Positions 19,848 through 29,561 of a stretch of 64,000 nt of DNA are shown piece by piece. The notes below the pieces were generated by a model. That model saw nothing but the letters and a program-made list of their open reading frames with translations, was not told the origin of the DNA and made no database searches. Each line of letters begins with the position of its first letter. The first letter of the stretch is position 1. Origin of the DNA: Paraburkholderia caballeronis (GTDB lineage Bacteria; Pseudomonadota; Gammaproteobacteria; Burkholderiales; Burkholderiaceae); the NCBI RefSeq assembly GCF_900104845.1, contig NZ_FNSR01000001.1, forward strand, positions 992,001 through 1,056,000. Direction: 5' to 3'. The position numbers were made by a program, and so were the translations under genes.

Positions 19848-21254
19848 TCATGCGCGGGCGTGGCGCGCCGCGAGCCATGCGTCGACGCGCGCGAGCGCAT
19901 CGCGCAGCGCGCCGCCGAGCGCGGCGCTGCCCGCGAGGCCGCCCCACAGCAGCTTGTCCGCGCAGAACACCGCGAGCGGGTCGGGGGCCGCGAACATCCG
20001 GCGCACCGCGTCCGCGTCCATCACGCCGTCCTGGTACGTGTAAGGCAGAGCGCCTTCGTTCCAGCGTTCGAGGAAGCGGAAGAACAGCGCGGGCAGCATC
20101 GCGGTGGCGGCCGGCGTCGCGCCGGCGGCGATCCGCTGCGCGAGCGTCGGCGCGATGAAGCCGGGGATCTTCGAGAAACCGTCCGCCGCGACACGCTGGT
20201 TGGTGTCCTGGATGTACGGGTTGCTGAAGCGGTCGAGCACAACGTCGCGATACTGCGCGAGATCGAGCGGGCTCGGCGTCAGGCACGGGATCACGTCGTC
20301 GGTCACGTAGTCGTGCGCGAAGCGGCGGATGTCGGGGTCCACCGTGCCTTCGTGGATGTACGACAGGCCGACCAGCGTGCCGGCCCACGCGATGCAGCTA
20401 TGCGTCGCGTTCAGGATGCGGATCTTCGCTTCCTCGTACGGCATCACCGACTCGACGAGTTCCGCGCCCGCGCGCTCCCACTCGGGCCGCCCCGCGCAGA
20501 AGTGATCCTCGATCACCCACTGGATGAACGCCTCGCCCATCACCGGGCACGCGTCGTCGACGCCGGTCGTGGCCTTCACGCGCTCGCGGACGTCCGGCGT
20601 CGGGCGCGGCGTGATCCGGTCGACCATCGAGTCGGGGCATGCGGTGTTCGCGTCGAACCAGTCGAGCAGCGGCGTCGCGCCGCGCAGCGTCAGGAACTCG
20701 CGCATCCCGTTGCGAAAGCGCCTGCCGTTGCTGCGCAGGTTGTCGCAGGTCTGCAGCGTGACCGGGCCGCCGCCGCGCGTCTTGCGCGCGTCGAGGATCG
20801 CCGCGAGCGCGCCGTAGATCGTCGTGCGCGCGCCGCCCAGATCGGCGGCGAGGTCGGGGTTCGCGATGTCGAGCCGGTCGTGTTCGTCGAGGTAATAACC
20901 GCCCTCGGTCACGGTGAACGAAATGATCCGGCACGCCGGGTCCGCGCCGGCGTCGACGAGCCGGCCGAGATCGGCGGACCACGGCAGCACGCGGTCGATC
21001 GAGCGGATCGTCTCGTAGCTGCGCTTGCCGTCCGGCGTCACGGTTTCGAGCGTATAGACGCCGTGTTGCGCGGCGAGCGCGTCGAGCACGGGGTTCATGT
21101 CGGCGCGGATGTTGCCGACGGTCAGCGACCAGTGCGGGCCGGCGTCGGCGCACGCGAGGTTCGCGCGATGCAGATACCACGCCTGATGCGCGCGGTGAAA
21201 CGACCCGGCGCCGATGTGAAGGATCACGTGCGAGCCGCTGCGTTCGCTGTTCAT
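19848..21254 (-). CDS. dalD: D-arabinitol 4-dehydrogenase-like polyol dehydrogenase
   Basis: This 468-residue member of the polyol-specific long-chain dehydrogenase family (mannitol dehydrogenase fold) starts [20 protein letters not shown], the NAD-binding region. It contains the family active-site motif Lys-x4-Asn-x2-His at K277, N282 and H285 ([10 protein letters not shown]). It oxidises a pentitol or hexitol with NAD+. The sequence class resembles D-arabinitol 4-dehydrogenases of Burkholderiales, and the next gene is xylulokinase, so D-arabinitol to D-xylulose is the best guess. Mannitol 2-dehydrogenase activity cannot be excluded. AGGAGA precedes the ATG. The upstream promoter shares its operator layout with the transport operon. 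Confidence 0.88.
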   Translation of the reverse strand: MNSERSGSHVILHIGAGSFHRAHQAWYLHRANLACADAGPHWSLTVGNIRADMNPVLDALAAQHGVYTLETVTPDGKRSYETIRSIDRVLPWSADLGRLVDAGADPACRIISFTVTEGGYYLDEHDRLDIANPDLAADLGGARTTIYGALAAILDARKTRGGGPVTLQTCDNLRSNGRRFRNGMREFLTLRGATPLLDWFDANTACPDSMVDRITPRPTPDVRERVKATTGVDDACPVMGEAFIQWVIEDHFCAGRPEWERAGAELVESVMPYEEAKIRILNATHSCIAWAGTLVGLSYIHEGTVDPDIRRFAHDYVTDDVIPCLTPSPLDLAQYRDVVLDRFSNPYIQDTNQRVAADGFSKIPGFIAPTLAQRIAAGATPAATAMLPALFFRFLERWNEGALPYTYQDGVMDADAVRRMFAAPDPLAVFCADKLLWGGLAGSAALGGALRDALARVDAWLAARHARA

Positions 21255-21881
21255 CAATGTCTCCTGAGAGGCGGGATGCGCGCGTCGGATGCGCGTCTGT
21301 AGTCGGGGCCGGCTGCTTCGCGATGTCGCGGCGACCGGAACAATTGCTCTTCGATTGAACGAATGATCGTATTCGGTCGGGCGAAAGTCAAGGCGGTGGA
21401 CGGCGGTTTGATTGGCGCAGTGCGGCGGGCGGGGAAGGGGGCGCATCGGCGGAACGCTCGGCGGCGCGCGGGTTAGCGGGGATGTTGTCCTGCACAAACC
21501 GGCGCTGAAGGCGAAAGCGTGGCGGGGGCGGCGGGATCTCGCGACGCGGGTAGGGCTGCAGAGGATGGTCCGGGGCCAGCCGATCTGGAGTCGATGTCCG
21601 CCAGCGACACCGGCAAGACGGGCGATGGATCGAGCGGCAGCACTGGCGCGGCACCTTGATTCCGGGCCTGGCAGCGAACGCGCCGTACAACGTGAGACTA
21701 ACGGCGGCATAGGATGCTAGCGCCTGGCATCGACGGATCGCTGCGGCTTCTCTTTTGTCGCGCAGGCTGCCTGTACTGCGGAGCTATGCGGCCGTTCGTT
21801 GCGCGACGCGGTGCGTCCGCACCGCGGTCCCGATGCGCGCGAGACGCACCGCTTTTGTCGAAGCGCGACGCGCCAGCAGCG
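21255..21881. other. Intergenic region between dalD and miaA
   Basis: The right-hand start of the polyol operon lies here, with its promoter and operator at 21338-21393. The rest (21394-21881) has no supported gene. A 9-bp stem with a 2-nt loop (CGCGGTGCG at 21807-21815 with 21818-21826) sits about 55 bp past the miaA stop and may help end that transcript, although it lacks a U-run. Confidence 0.5.
21338..21393 (-). promoter_or_regulatory. Promoter and operator of the dalD-xylB-smoC operon
   Basis: Read on the minus strand, CCTTGAC starts at 21393, CGATCATTCG at 21369 and AGAGCAATTGTTC at 21350. These are the same three blocks, with the same 24- and 19-bp offsets, as at 9564-9620. The last block is a near-palindrome, GARCAATTGYTC. 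The block CGATCATTCG contains the -10 position. Confidence 0.75.
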
Positions 21882-22862
21882 TTACGGTTCGATCACCCGC
21901 GTGAGCGCCGCCACCGCCTGCTCCGTCGCATCGTCCGCGCAGCAGTCGACGACGATCCGCTCCGGCATCGACCGCAGCCACGTCAACTGCCGCTTGCACA
22001 ACTGACGCGTCGCGAAGATGCCCTTGTCGCGCATCGTGTCGTAGTCGGTCGCGCCGTCGAGGTATTCCCACGCCTGCCGGTAGCCGACGCAGCGCATCGA
22101 CGGCAGCCCGGGGTTCAGATCGCCGCGCGCGCGCAGCGCCTTCACTTCGTCGAGGAAACCCGCGGCCAGCATCGCATCGAAGCGCCGCGCGATGCGCGCG
22201 TGCAGCACGCCGCGATCGGACGGCTCCAGCGCGACCGGCACGAAGCGGTAGCGCGCCGCGTCGTCGTCGCGTGCGACGGGCGCGGCGAGCAGCGCCGACA
22301 TTGGCTGTCCGCTCAGCACGAACACTTCGAGCGCGCGCTGGATTCGCTGCGAGTCGTTCGGCGCGAGCCGCGCGGCCGTCGCCGGATCGACCGCCGCGAG
22401 CCGCGCGTGCAGCGCGGGCCAGCCGTCGCGCGCGGCGTCCGCGTCGAGCGCCGCGCGCACGGCCGGATCGGCGGACGGCAGGTCGTTGAGTCCGTGCGTG
22501 AGCGCACGGTAGTACAGCATCGTGCCGCCGACCAGCAGCGGCACGTTCCCGCGTTGCGCGATCTCGCCGGTCGCGCGCAGCGCGTCCGCGCGGAAGTCGG
22601 CGGCGGAATACGCGTCGGCGGGATCGACGATGTCGATCAGGTGATGGACGACCGCCGCGCGCTCGGCCGCCGACGGCTTCGCGGTGCCGATGTCCATCCC
22701 GCGATAGACGAGCGCCGAATCGACGCTGACGATCTCGACCTCGCGGCCTTGCGCGCGCAGTTGGCCCGCGAACGCGAGGGCGGCCGCGGTCTTGCCGGAC
22801 GCGGTGGGGCCGAGCAGACACGCGACGGCGAGCGCGTCGTGCGAAGCGGGTGGCGGGTTCAT
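21882..22862 (-). CDS. miaA: tRNA dimethylallyltransferase
   Basis: This 326-residue enzyme transfers a dimethylallyl group to N6 of A37 in tRNAs that read UNN codons. It has the P-loop [10 protein letters not shown] (residues 17-26), the catalytic Asp of [19 protein letters not shown], the substrate segment [14 protein letters not shown] and the family motif [15 protein letters not shown]. The start overlaps the mutL stop by 4 bp (ATGA), the common mutL-miaA arrangement, so the two are co-translated. Length is normal. Confidence 0.97.
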   Translation of the reverse strand: MNPPPASHDALAVACLLGPTASGKTAAALAFAGQLRAQGREVEIVSVDSALVYRGMDIGTAKPSAAERAAVVHHLIDIVDPADAYSAADFRADALRATGEIAQRGNVPLLVGGTMLYYRALTHGLNDLPSADPAVRAALDADAARDGWPALHARLAAVDPATAARLAPNDSQRIQRALEVFVLSGQPMSALLAAPVARDDDAARYRFVPVALEPSDRGVLHARIARRFDAMLAAGFLDEVKALRARGDLNPGLPSMRCVGYRQAWEYLDGATDYDTMRDKGIFATRQLCKRQLTWLRSMPERIVVDCCADDATEQAVAALTRVIEP

Positions 22863-24997
22863 TGACCGCGCATGAACAGGCGGTCGAGGTCCGCGAGCGT
22901 CAGTTGATACCACGTCGGCCGCCCGTGGTTGCACTGGTCCGCGCGCTCGGTCGCTTCCATCTGGCGCAGCAGCGCGTTCATCTCGTCGAGCGTCAGGCGG
23001 CGGTTCGCGCGGACCGCGTGATGGCACGCGAGCGTGCCGAGCATCTCGTGCTGGCGCTCGGTCAGCACGCGCGAGCCGCCGTACGCGTGCAGGTCCGCGA
23101 GCACCGCGCGCGCGAGCGCGGGCAGGTCCGCGTCCTTCAGCAGCGCCGGCACCGCGCGGATCGCGATCGACGTCGGCGACAGCGCCGCGAGATCGAAGCC
23201 GAGCGCGTCGAGCGTCGCCTTCTCCTCGTCGACGACGCCGACCTCGACCGGATCGGCCGTCATCGGCAGCGGGATCAGCAGCGGCTGGACCGCGAGCGAG
23301 CGTTCGGCGAGCGCGTGCTTGAACTGCTCGTACAGGATCCGTTCGTGCGCGGCGTGCATGTCGACGATCACGAGGCCGCGCGCGTTCTGCGCGAGCACGT
23401 AGATGCCGTGGATCTGGCCGAGCGCGAAGCCGAGCGGATGATCGTCGGCCGCGTTGAAGTCGTGCGCGGAAGGCGGCGGGACGAACGGCGCCGACGCGGC
23501 GCCGTCGGCCTGCGCGGCCGTCGCGCCATCCGACGCGCCCGCGCCGACGTCCTTGCGGCCGAACAACGCGTCGTATAGCGCGAGCGGCTGGGCGACCGGC
23601 AGCGTGCCCTGGGTCATCCGCGACTGGCGCAGCCATGTGTTGCCGGCGCCGCCGCTTCCCGAGGAACCTGCGCCGCCGCTGAAACCGCTACTGCGCGCAG
23701 CCGAACCGAAGCCGCCCGAGCTGCCGGAACCGAAGCCGCCTGAACTACCGAATCCGCTCGAACCGCCTGAACCGAATCCGCCCGCACTGAACCCCGCCGT
23801 GCCGCCGGCACCGCCCGCGAGTCCACCCGCGCCGTCCGCCGGACGCGCTTCGAGATGCGCGGCGTGGCCGCCCGACGTTGTCTCCGGCGACGCGCCCGCG
23901 TGCCGCGCAAGCGCGCGCTGCACCGCATGGAACACGAACTGGTGGATCGAGCGCGAATCGCGGAACCGCACCTCGATCTTCGACGGATGCACGTTCACGT
24001 CCACCGACTCGGGCGGCAGGTCGAGGAACAGCACGTAGGACGGGTAACGGTCGCCGTGCAGCACGTCCTCGTACGCGGCGCGCACCGCATGCGTGAGCAG
24101 CTTGTCGCGCACGAAGCGGCCGTTCACGAAGAAATACTGCTGGTCCGCGCGGCCGCGGCTCGCGGTCGGCAGCCCCGCGCAGCCGTACACCGCGAGCGGC
24201 CCGGCGGATTCGTCGAGCGGCAGGTGCGCGGTCGCGAACGTCTCGCCGAGAATCTTCGCGACGCGCGCGGCCGGCTCGGTCGCGTTCCAGTGCTCGACCG
24301 CGCGGCCGTTGTGCAGCACCGAGATCGCGACGTCGGGCCGCGCGAGCGCGGCGCGCCGGATCATCTCCAGGCAATGGCCGAGTTCGGTCTGCTCGCTCTT
24401 CAGGAACTTGCGCCGCGCGGGCGTGTTGAAGTACAGCTCGCGCACCTCGATCGTCGTGCCCTGGGTGCCGGCCGCCGGCGCGAGCACGCCGGTCTGCGCG
24501 TCGATCTTCACGGCATGCGGCGCGTCGGCGGTGCGGCTCGTGATGGACATCTCGGCCACCGACGCGATCGACGCGAGCGCCTCGCCGCGAAACCCGAGCG
24601 TCGCGACGCTTTCGAGTTCCGCGAGCGAGCGGATTTTGCTGGTCGCGTGCCGCATCAGCGCGAGCGGCAGTTCGCGTTCGGGAATCCCGCAGCCGTCGTC
24701 GGCGATCGAGATGCGCTTCACGCCGCCTTCGTCGAGCAGGATGCGCAGTGTCGTCGCGCCGGCATCGAGCGCATTTTCGAGCAGTTCTTTCACGACCGAC
24801 GCGGGGCGCTCGACCACCTCGCCGGCGGCGATCTGGCTGATCAGTTGATCGGGCAGCGGCTGGATCGCGCGCGCGGGCTGCGCGAAACGCTGCGGCGCGG
24901 CCGGGCGGCCTGCGTCCGCTGCGTTTGCGTCCGATGGAGCAGGGACGGCGTCGGGCAAAGCGGCGCCGGGAGCGGCAGGATCGGTGTACGAGGACAT
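22859..24997 (-). CDS. mutL: DNA mismatch repair protein MutL, with a Gly/Ser/Phe-rich linker
   Basis: This 712-residue protein has a GHKL ATPase domain ([37 protein letters not shown]) to about residue 340. The C-terminal dimerisation domain has the endonuclease motif [12 protein letters not shown] together with ACHHAVRAN and CNHGRPTW, so it is predicted to nick DNA. Between the two (about residues 388-453) is a linker almost entirely Gly, Ser, Ala and Phe with recurring GFGS/GGFG units, making the protein longer than the ~615 residues of E. coli MutL. I chose the ATG that gives MSSYTDP, because the -10 hexamer TATAAT (25005-25010) overlaps the ATG three codons upstream. The mRNA is then probably leaderless. 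Confidence 0.96.
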   Translation of the reverse strand: MSSYTDPAAPGAALPDAVPAPSDANAADAGRPAAPQRFAQPARAIQPLPDQLISQIAAGEVVERPASVVKELLENALDAGATTLRILLDEGGVKRISIADDGCGIPERELPLALMRHATSKIRSLAELESVATLGFRGEALASIASVAEMSITSRTADAPHAVKIDAQTGVLAPAAGTQGTTIEVRELYFNTPARRKFLKSEQTELGHCLEMIRRAALARPDVAISVLHNGRAVEHWNATEPAARVAKILGETFATAHLPLDESAGPLAVYGCAGLPTASRGRADQQYFFVNGRFVRDKLLTHAVRAAYEDVLHGDRYPSYVLFLDLPPESVDVNVHPSKIEVRFRDSRSIHQFVFHAVQRALARHAGASPETTSGGHAAHLEARPADGAGGLAGGAGGTAGFSAGGFGSGGSSGFGSSGGFGSGSSGGFGSAARSSGFSGGAGSSGSGGAGNTWLRQSRMTQGTLPVAQPLALYDALFGRKDVGAGASDGATAAQADGAASAPFVPPPSAHDFNAADDHPLGFALGQIHGIYVLAQNARGLVIVDMHAAHERILYEQFKHALAERSLAVQPLLIPLPMTADPVEVGVVDEEKATLDALGFDLAALSPTSIAIRAVPALLKDADLPALARAVLADLHAYGGSRVLTERQHEMLGTLACHHAVRANRRLTLDEMNALLRQMEATERADQCNHGRPTWYQLTLADLDRLFMRGQ

Positions 24998-25004
24998 GCG
25001 CGCC

Positions 25005-25010
25005 ATTATA
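25005..25010 (-). promoter_or_regulatory. -10 element of mutL, seven bases from the start codon
   Basis: A perfect TATAAT on the minus strand ends 7 nt before the ATG at 24997. Transcription should therefore begin at or next to the start codon. No good -35 hexamer is seen. Confidence 0.6.
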
Positions 25011-25164
25011 GCGATTCGACCTTGCGCGTCCCGGCACGCGGAGTCCGCGCGGCCGGCGGTTTTTTCGTGGCGCGCGGCACTTTCGGTATCATGGCGCGGT
25101 CAATCGCGCTTCTCGTCCCTTCTCGCCCCGGTGCGCCGCCGCGCCCGCCCTACAAGGAATCTAT

Positions 25165-25866
25165 TTGGACACGCTGCTGCATTTCGTGAACCTTGTCCTG
25201 CACATCGACAAGTTCCTCGGCGACTTCATCCATCTGTACGGCGCGTGGGTGTACGCGGTGCTGTTCCTGATCGTGTTCTGCGAGACCGGGCTCGTGGTCC
25301 TGCCGTTCCTGCCCGGCGACTCGCTGCTGTTCATCGGCGGCGCGTTCGCGGCGACGCACGAGATGGACCTCGGCCTGCTGATCGCGCTGCTCGTGATCGC
25401 GGCGGTCACCGGCAACACGCTCAACTATCTGATTGGCCGCGCGATCGGGCCGGCGGTGTTCAACACGCGCATTCGCGGACTCGAACGGTTCCTCGACCGC
25501 GCCGCCCTGCAAAAGACGCACGATTTCTACACGCGCCACGGCGGCAAGACGATCGTGCTCGCGCGTTTCATCCCGGTCGTGCGCACGTTCGCGCCGTTCG
25601 TCGCCGGCATCTCGCAGATGAGCATGCGGCGCTTCCAGCTCTTCAACATCGCCGGCGCGCTGCTGTGGGTGCTGTTGCTCGTGCTGCTCGGTTATTTCTT
25701 CGGCAACATTCCGTTCATCCGCCAGTACCTGAACGTGATCGTGCTGGTCGGCATCGGCGCGGCGGTCGTGCCGGTCGTGATCGGCGGGGTGTGGAAGATG
25801 CTGCGCCGGAACCGCGACGCGCAGCGCGGCGCGGTGCGGCCGCCGAACGGCAGCCCCCGGCCCTGA
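25165..25866 (+). CDS. DedA/SNARE-associated family membrane protein
   Basis: This 233-residue DedA-family protein has about five hydrophobic segments. The family hallmarks are ETGLVVLPFLPGDSLLFIGGA (acidic and Pro-Gly motif) and the basic ARFIPVVRTFAPFVAGIS re-entrant region. DedA proteins are linked to lipid-carrier scrambling or recycling and membrane homeostasis, including undecaprenyl phosphate and polymyxin resistance in Burkholderia. The role of this copy is inferred. The start codon is TTG, seven bases after AAGGA; it gives the family N-terminus MDTLLHFVNLVLHIDKFLG. Confidence 0.9.
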   Translation: MDTLLHFVNLVLHIDKFLGDFIHLYGAWVYAVLFLIVFCETGLVVLPFLPGDSLLFIGGAFAATHEMDLGLLIALLVIAAVTGNTLNYLIGRAIGPAVFNTRIRGLERFLDRAALQKTHDFYTRHGGKTIVLARFIPVVRTFAPFVAGISQMSMRRFQLFNIAGALLWVLLLVLLGYFFGNIPFIRQYLNVIVLVGIGAAVVPVVIGGVWKMLRRNRDAQRGAVRPPNGSPRP

Positions 25867-25900
25867 CATCTCGCGCATCTCGCTCGGAGAGGCGCATATG

Positions 25901-25935
25901 AAAACGGCATCGCGATGACAGCGATGCCGTTTTTT
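25901..25935. terminator. Bidirectional terminator between dedA and mscS
   Basis: A 13-bp stem (AAAACGGCATCGC, 25901-25913, with 25921-25933) closes a 7-nt loop. T-runs on both strands serve the convergent dedA and mscS transcripts. Confidence 0.92.
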
Positions 25936-25979
25936 CTTGCGTGAACGGATGCGAGCGGATCGACGCGGCGGGCGCGGCG

Positions 25980-26792
25980 TTATGCGGTGCGGCGCACGAG
26001 CGTCGGCGTCTCCGGCGTCGGGTAGCCGGCCTCGCGGAATGTCTCGACGATCGCGCGGTTCGTGTCGAAATACACCTGCCAGTAGTTGTCGTTGCTCGTG
26101 TACGGGCGCACGCACAGCAGCGGGCCTTCCGGCGTGAACGACAGCAGTTCGACGTTCGGCGGCGGCTCCTGCACGACATTCGGGATCTTCGCGATCGCCG
26201 CGCGCAGCCGGTTCGCCGCGTCGACCGGATCGACGCCGTTCGCGATCTTCGCGGTCAGTTCGACGCGCCGCACCGGCAGCACGCTGAAGTTCGTGATCGT
26301 GTCCGAGAAGACCTTGTTGTTGCCGATGATGTTGATTACGTTGTCCGGCGTGACGATCGTCGTGCCGAAGATGCCGAGTTCATGCACGGTGCCGGTCACG
26401 CCGCCCGCGGTCACGAAGTCGCCGACCTTGAACGGCCGCAGCACCTGCATGAACACGCCGGCCGCGAAGTGCGCGAGCAGGCCGCCCCACGCAGTGCCGA
26501 CCGCGAGGCCGAGACCGGCGAGCAACGCGGCGAACGACGTCGTCTGCACGCCGAACACCTGCAGGATCGCAAGGACCAGCAGCAGGTTCAGCACGCCGCT
26601 CAGGATCGAGCCGAGGTAATGCGCGAGCGTGGGATCGATGCGCTGGTTGCGCCCGAGCATCCGCCGCAGCAACCCGGCGATCAGGTTGATCGCCCAGCGC
26701 CCGACGATCCACAGCACGATCGCCGCCAGCACTTTGGTCCCGAAGTCGATGCCCCGGGTCATCACGAATACGCGGATGGTGTCGAAGTCCAA
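25980..26792 (-). CDS. Small-conductance mechanosensitive channel, MscS family
   Basis: This 270-residue inner-membrane channel has three transmembrane helices. The Gly/Ala-rich pore helix TM3 (LLAGLGLAVGTAWGGLLAHFAAGVFM) is followed by the beta domain with PFKVGDFV and GTVHELGIFGTTIVTPDN, then a C-terminal alpha/beta domain. MscS channels release solutes on hypo-osmotic shock. Length is close to E. coli MscS (286). The start is TTG, with GAGGG upstream; no in-frame ATG fits better. Confidence 0.93.
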   Translation of the reverse strand: MDFDTIRVFVMTRGIDFGTKVLAAIVLWIVGRWAINLIAGLLRRMLGRNQRIDPTLAHYLGSILSGVLNLLLVLAILQVFGVQTTSFAALLAGLGLAVGTAWGGLLAHFAAGVFMQVLRPFKVGDFVTAGGVTGTVHELGIFGTTIVTPDNVINIIGNNKVFSDTITNFSVLPVRRVELTAKIANGVDPVDAANRLRAAIAKIPNVVQEPPPNVELLSFTPEGPLLCVRPYTSNDNYWQVYFDTNRAIVETFREAGYPTPETPTLVRRTA

Positions 26793-27265
26793 GATGCCCT
26801 CGTTTCAGTCGGTGAGATTCGTGGAAGCCATACGGCGTGACCGGCGGGACGGGCAGACAGGACGCGTGGATGAGGCGCGCAGCGCGGGCGTCGCGGCGGA
26901 CCGCCCGCTGGTTTTTCCCCCACGAGAGTTATAGCCGACGGCGCGGGCCGTCGCAAGCGGCGTTCCCGGCCGGCGGCGGTCGCGGTGTGCGGGATATGCG
27001 GGCTGCATTGCTCCGGTTCGATTCGAGCGAGGCGGGGCGCTCAAGTCACGGGTGAATGCGGTGAAGCATTCTGTCGATGTGGGGGGCGGCGCTCGACGTT
27101 CGTTGTCGCGGCGCGGAGAGACGAGCGTGTGCAGTCGCGGCTGTCGCGACAGTTACGACTACGCGCTGGTTGGCTGATGGTTCGGTTGAAAGCGCGTCGT
27201 TGGTTCGATGGGGGTTAGGCACGATGCCGTCGCGTCGGGCATATGGCATCACGACCCGCACGAAC
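26793..27265. other. Intergenic region between mscS and the LysR gene
   Basis: These 473 bp hold the upstream region of mscS and the downstream region of the LysR gene, both on the minus strand. Short open frames are present, but none has a family resemblance or ribosome site that would support it. No hairpin with a U-run is visible near the LysR stop. Confidence 0.4.
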
Positions 27266-28183
27266 TCACCGCGCATCGGGCAACGGCTCGCCCGGCGGTT
27301 TCCCGTTCGACAGATAGCGGCTCAGCCAGCGGCTCGCCGGTCCGATCGCCGCGTCGGTGCGGTGGATCAGCGACACGTTGTAGTTCACCGAGCGCCGGTC
27401 CGACAGCGCGATCGACACGAGCCGGCCTGCCTGCAAGTCCGCTTCGACCAGATGCCGCGGCATCGACCCCCAGCCTAACCCCGCGAGCAGCAGCCGATGT
27501 TTCGCGCCGAGGTCGCCGAGCTTCCACGTGCGGTTGCTGTACACGCCGAACGTCTGCCCTTCGGTGAGCCGGCTGCGGTCCGCGAGCACGAGCTGCGTAT
27601 GCTCGCGCGCCTCGGAGATCGGTATCGGCGGCCCCGGCCTCGCGAGCGGATGACCGGGCGCCGCGACCAGCATCAGTTCGACGGTGGCGATCGACTCCGC
27701 CTCGATCACGTGCGGCCAGTTGTGGTTCGGCCCGCTGATGCCGAACGCGCAGTCGCCGTCGAGCACCAGCTTCAGCACGCCGCCGAGCGCCTCCATCGTG
27801 AGGTTCAGCGCGACGGTCGGGAACGCGAGCGCGAACGCCTGCAACGCTTCGACGAGCCGCTGCGACGGGAACATCACGTCCACCGCGACCGACACCTCGC
27901 CTTCGAGCCCGCGTTGCAGGCCGAGCGCCTTTGCGCTCAACTGGCCCATCAGCAGGTCGAGGCGGCGCGCGTCCGCGAGGATCGCGCGGCCCGCCGGCGT
28001 CAGTTCCGGCTTGCGCCTGCCGCGCTCGAACAGCGCGACGCCGAGCATCGTCTCCAGATTCGCGATCGTATAGCTGACGACCGACTGCGCGCGGTCGAGT
28101 TGCCGCGCGGCGGCCGAGAAACTGCCGGTTTCGGCGACGGCGATCAGCGCGCGCAACTGTTCGAGACTCGGCGAGCGATCCAT
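27266..28183 (-). CDS. LysR-family transcriptional regulator
   Basis: This 305-residue LysR-type regulator has an N-terminal winged helix-turn-helix (LEQLRALIAVAETGSFSAAARQLDRAQSVVSYTI) and a C-terminal effector-binding domain. It is divergent from the cytochrome b561-YceI operon and likely controls it. I chose the second ATG (MDRSPSLEQ) because the first, 33 bp upstream, would place the perfect palindrome at 28197-28217 inside the coding region. The inducer is unknown. Confidence 0.92.
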   Translation of the reverse strand: MDRSPSLEQLRALIAVAETGSFSAAARQLDRAQSVVSYTIANLETMLGVALFERGRRKPELTPAGRAILADARRLDLLMGQLSAKALGLQRGLEGEVSVAVDVMFPSQRLVEALQAFALAFPTVALNLTMEALGGVLKLVLDGDCAFGISGPNHNWPHVIEAESIATVELMLVAAPGHPLARPGPPIPISEAREHTQLVLADRSRLTEGQTFGVYSNRTWKLGDLGAKHRLLLAGLGWGSMPRHLVEADLQAGRLVSIALSDRRSVNYNVSLIHRTDAAIGPASRWLSRYLSNGKPPGEPLPDAR

Positions 28184-28196
28184 GTGGTATCCAAAA

Positions 28197-28217
28197 AATG
28201 GATGGTAACGATCCATT
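28197..28217. promoter_or_regulatory. Palindromic LysR operator candidate
   Basis: AATGGAT-N7-ATCCATT is a perfect 7-bp inverted repeat. It lies between the LysR gene (start 28183) and the divergent cytochrome b561 gene (start 28287). Position and symmetry fit a LysR-type binding site controlling both. Confidence 0.6.
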
Positions 28218-28286
28218 CTAGACGATTGTTTGAATATATCCGGCCGGTTAAAGTGGCCCCTTTCTTATCCTGGAATGTTTCGTCCG

Positions 28287-28850
28287 ATGAACCTCGCCGC
28301 ACGGGCCGCCCGCCGCTATACGGGCATCGCGATGCTGCTGCACTGGCTGATCGCCGCGCTGATCGTCTGGGGCTTCGCGCTCGGCTGGGTGATGACCGAC
28401 ATTCCGGGCATCACGCCGACCAAGCTGCGCTACTTTTCGTGGCACAAGTGGATCGGCGTGACCGTGCTCGCGCTGGTGCTCGTGCGGATCGTCTGGCGCG
28501 CGACCCACGCCGCGCCGCCGCTGCCCGCGTCGATGCACGCGTGGGAGCGGCTCGCCGCGCACGCGGGCCACGCTGCGCTGTATCTGCTGATGGTCGCGAT
28601 ACCCGTCACGGGCTACCTGTATAGTTCGGCGGCCGGCATCCAGGTCGTGTATCTCGGCATCTGGCCGCTGCCGGTGCTGATCGGCCCGGACAACGCATTG
28701 AAGGCCGTGCTGCGCACCGTGCACGTGACGCTGAATTACGCATTGCTTGCGATGGTCGCCGCGCACCTGCTCGCGGTCGTCAAGCACCAGTGGCTCGACC
28801 GGCAGCGCATTCTCGCGCGGATGCTGCCGTTCGGCACGCCGCGCGATTGA
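28287..28850 (+). CDS. Cytochrome b561 family protein (YodB/CybB type)
   Basis: This 187-residue four-helix di-haem b-type cytochrome has likely haem-ligand histidines in MLLHWLIA, FSWHKWIG and VHVTLNYALL plus HLLAVVKHQWLD. In bacteria such proteins exchange electrons with quinones and often accompany YceI proteins, as here. The ATG at 28287 gives the conserved start MNLAARAARRYTG; another in-frame ATG lies four codons upstream and neither has a strong ribosome site. It is first of three genes expressed together. Confidence 0.9.
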   Translation: MNLAARAARRYTGIAMLLHWLIAALIVWGFALGWVMTDIPGITPTKLRYFSWHKWIGVTVLALVLVRIVWRATHAAPPLPASMHAWERLAAHAGHAALYLLMVAIPVTGYLYSSAAGIQVVYLGIWPLPVLIGPDNALKAVLRTVHVTLNYALLAMVAAHLLAVVKHQWLDRQRILARMLPFGTPRD

Positions 28851-28931
28851 TGCACGACTGACGCCCGGCGCCGTTCGATCCATCCATTCGCTCCTTTACC
28901 CGTTTCAATCATCCGATTCCGGTGACCCGAC

Positions 28932-29507
28932 ATGAACCGACGTTTCGTTAGCACCGCTTCCGTTGTCGCGCTCGGCGCGACGCTCGCCGCCGCCGCGGCG
29001 TTCTGCATCGACGCGAACGCCGCCGCCGATCCCGCGAAGAACGCCGTGACCGCCGTCTTCAAGCAGATGAACGTGCCGGTCGAAGGGCACTTCAACAAGT
29101 TCGCGGCCGACGTGCATTTCGACCCGGCGAACGTCGGTACGTCGAGCGCGAAGCTCGACGTCGACGTCGCGAGCTTCGACATCGGCTCGCCCGACTACAA
29201 CAAGGAAGTCGCCGGCGACGAGTGGTTCGATACCGCGCATTTCCCGCACGCGACGTTCGTGTCGTCGCAGATCAAGCCAGGCGCGAACGGCACGTATTCG
29301 GTCGCCGGCAAGCTGACGATCAAGGGCAAGACGACCGACGTCGTCGTGCCGGTGCAGTACCACAAGGACGGCGCGAACCAGGTGTTCGACGGCACGCTGC
29401 CGATCAAGCGGCTTGCATACGGCATCGGCACCGGCGAATGGAAGGACACGTCGGTCGTCGCCGACGACGTGCAGATCAAGTTTCACATCGTCACCGCCGC
29501 GCGGTGA
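28932..29507 (+). CDS. YceI family periplasmic protein (copy 1)
   Basis: This 191-residue secreted lipocalin-like protein has a signal peptide of about 30 residues ending ANAA. Characterised YceI relatives bind polyisoprenoid or quinone-like lipids. Domain marks are VEGHFNKFAADVHFDP, DEWFDTAHFPHATFVS and the strand KLTIKGKTTDVVVPV. It is the middle gene of the cytochrome b561-YceI-YceI operon, so a role in periplasmic quinone chemistry or acid/oxidative response is plausible but inferred. Confidence 0.93.
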   Translation: MNRRFVSTASVVALGATLAAAAAFCIDANAAADPAKNAVTAVFKQMNVPVEGHFNKFAADVHFDPANVGTSSAKLDVDVASFDIGSPDYNKEVAGDEWFDTAHFPHATFVSSQIKPGANGTYSVAGKLTIKGKTTDVVVPVQYHKDGANQVFDGTLPIKRLAYGIGTGEWKDTSVVADDVQIKFHIVTAAR

Positions 29508-29561
29508 CTCCCTCACGCATCAACGCACACACGTTGCTTCAATAACAGGACCCTCTAACAC

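Noticed and set aside
21807..21826. Perfect 9-bp stem with 2-nt loop as an intrinsic terminator of miaA
   Set aside because: No U-run follows on the minus strand and the loop is too tight, so it is mentioned only as a possible stem.
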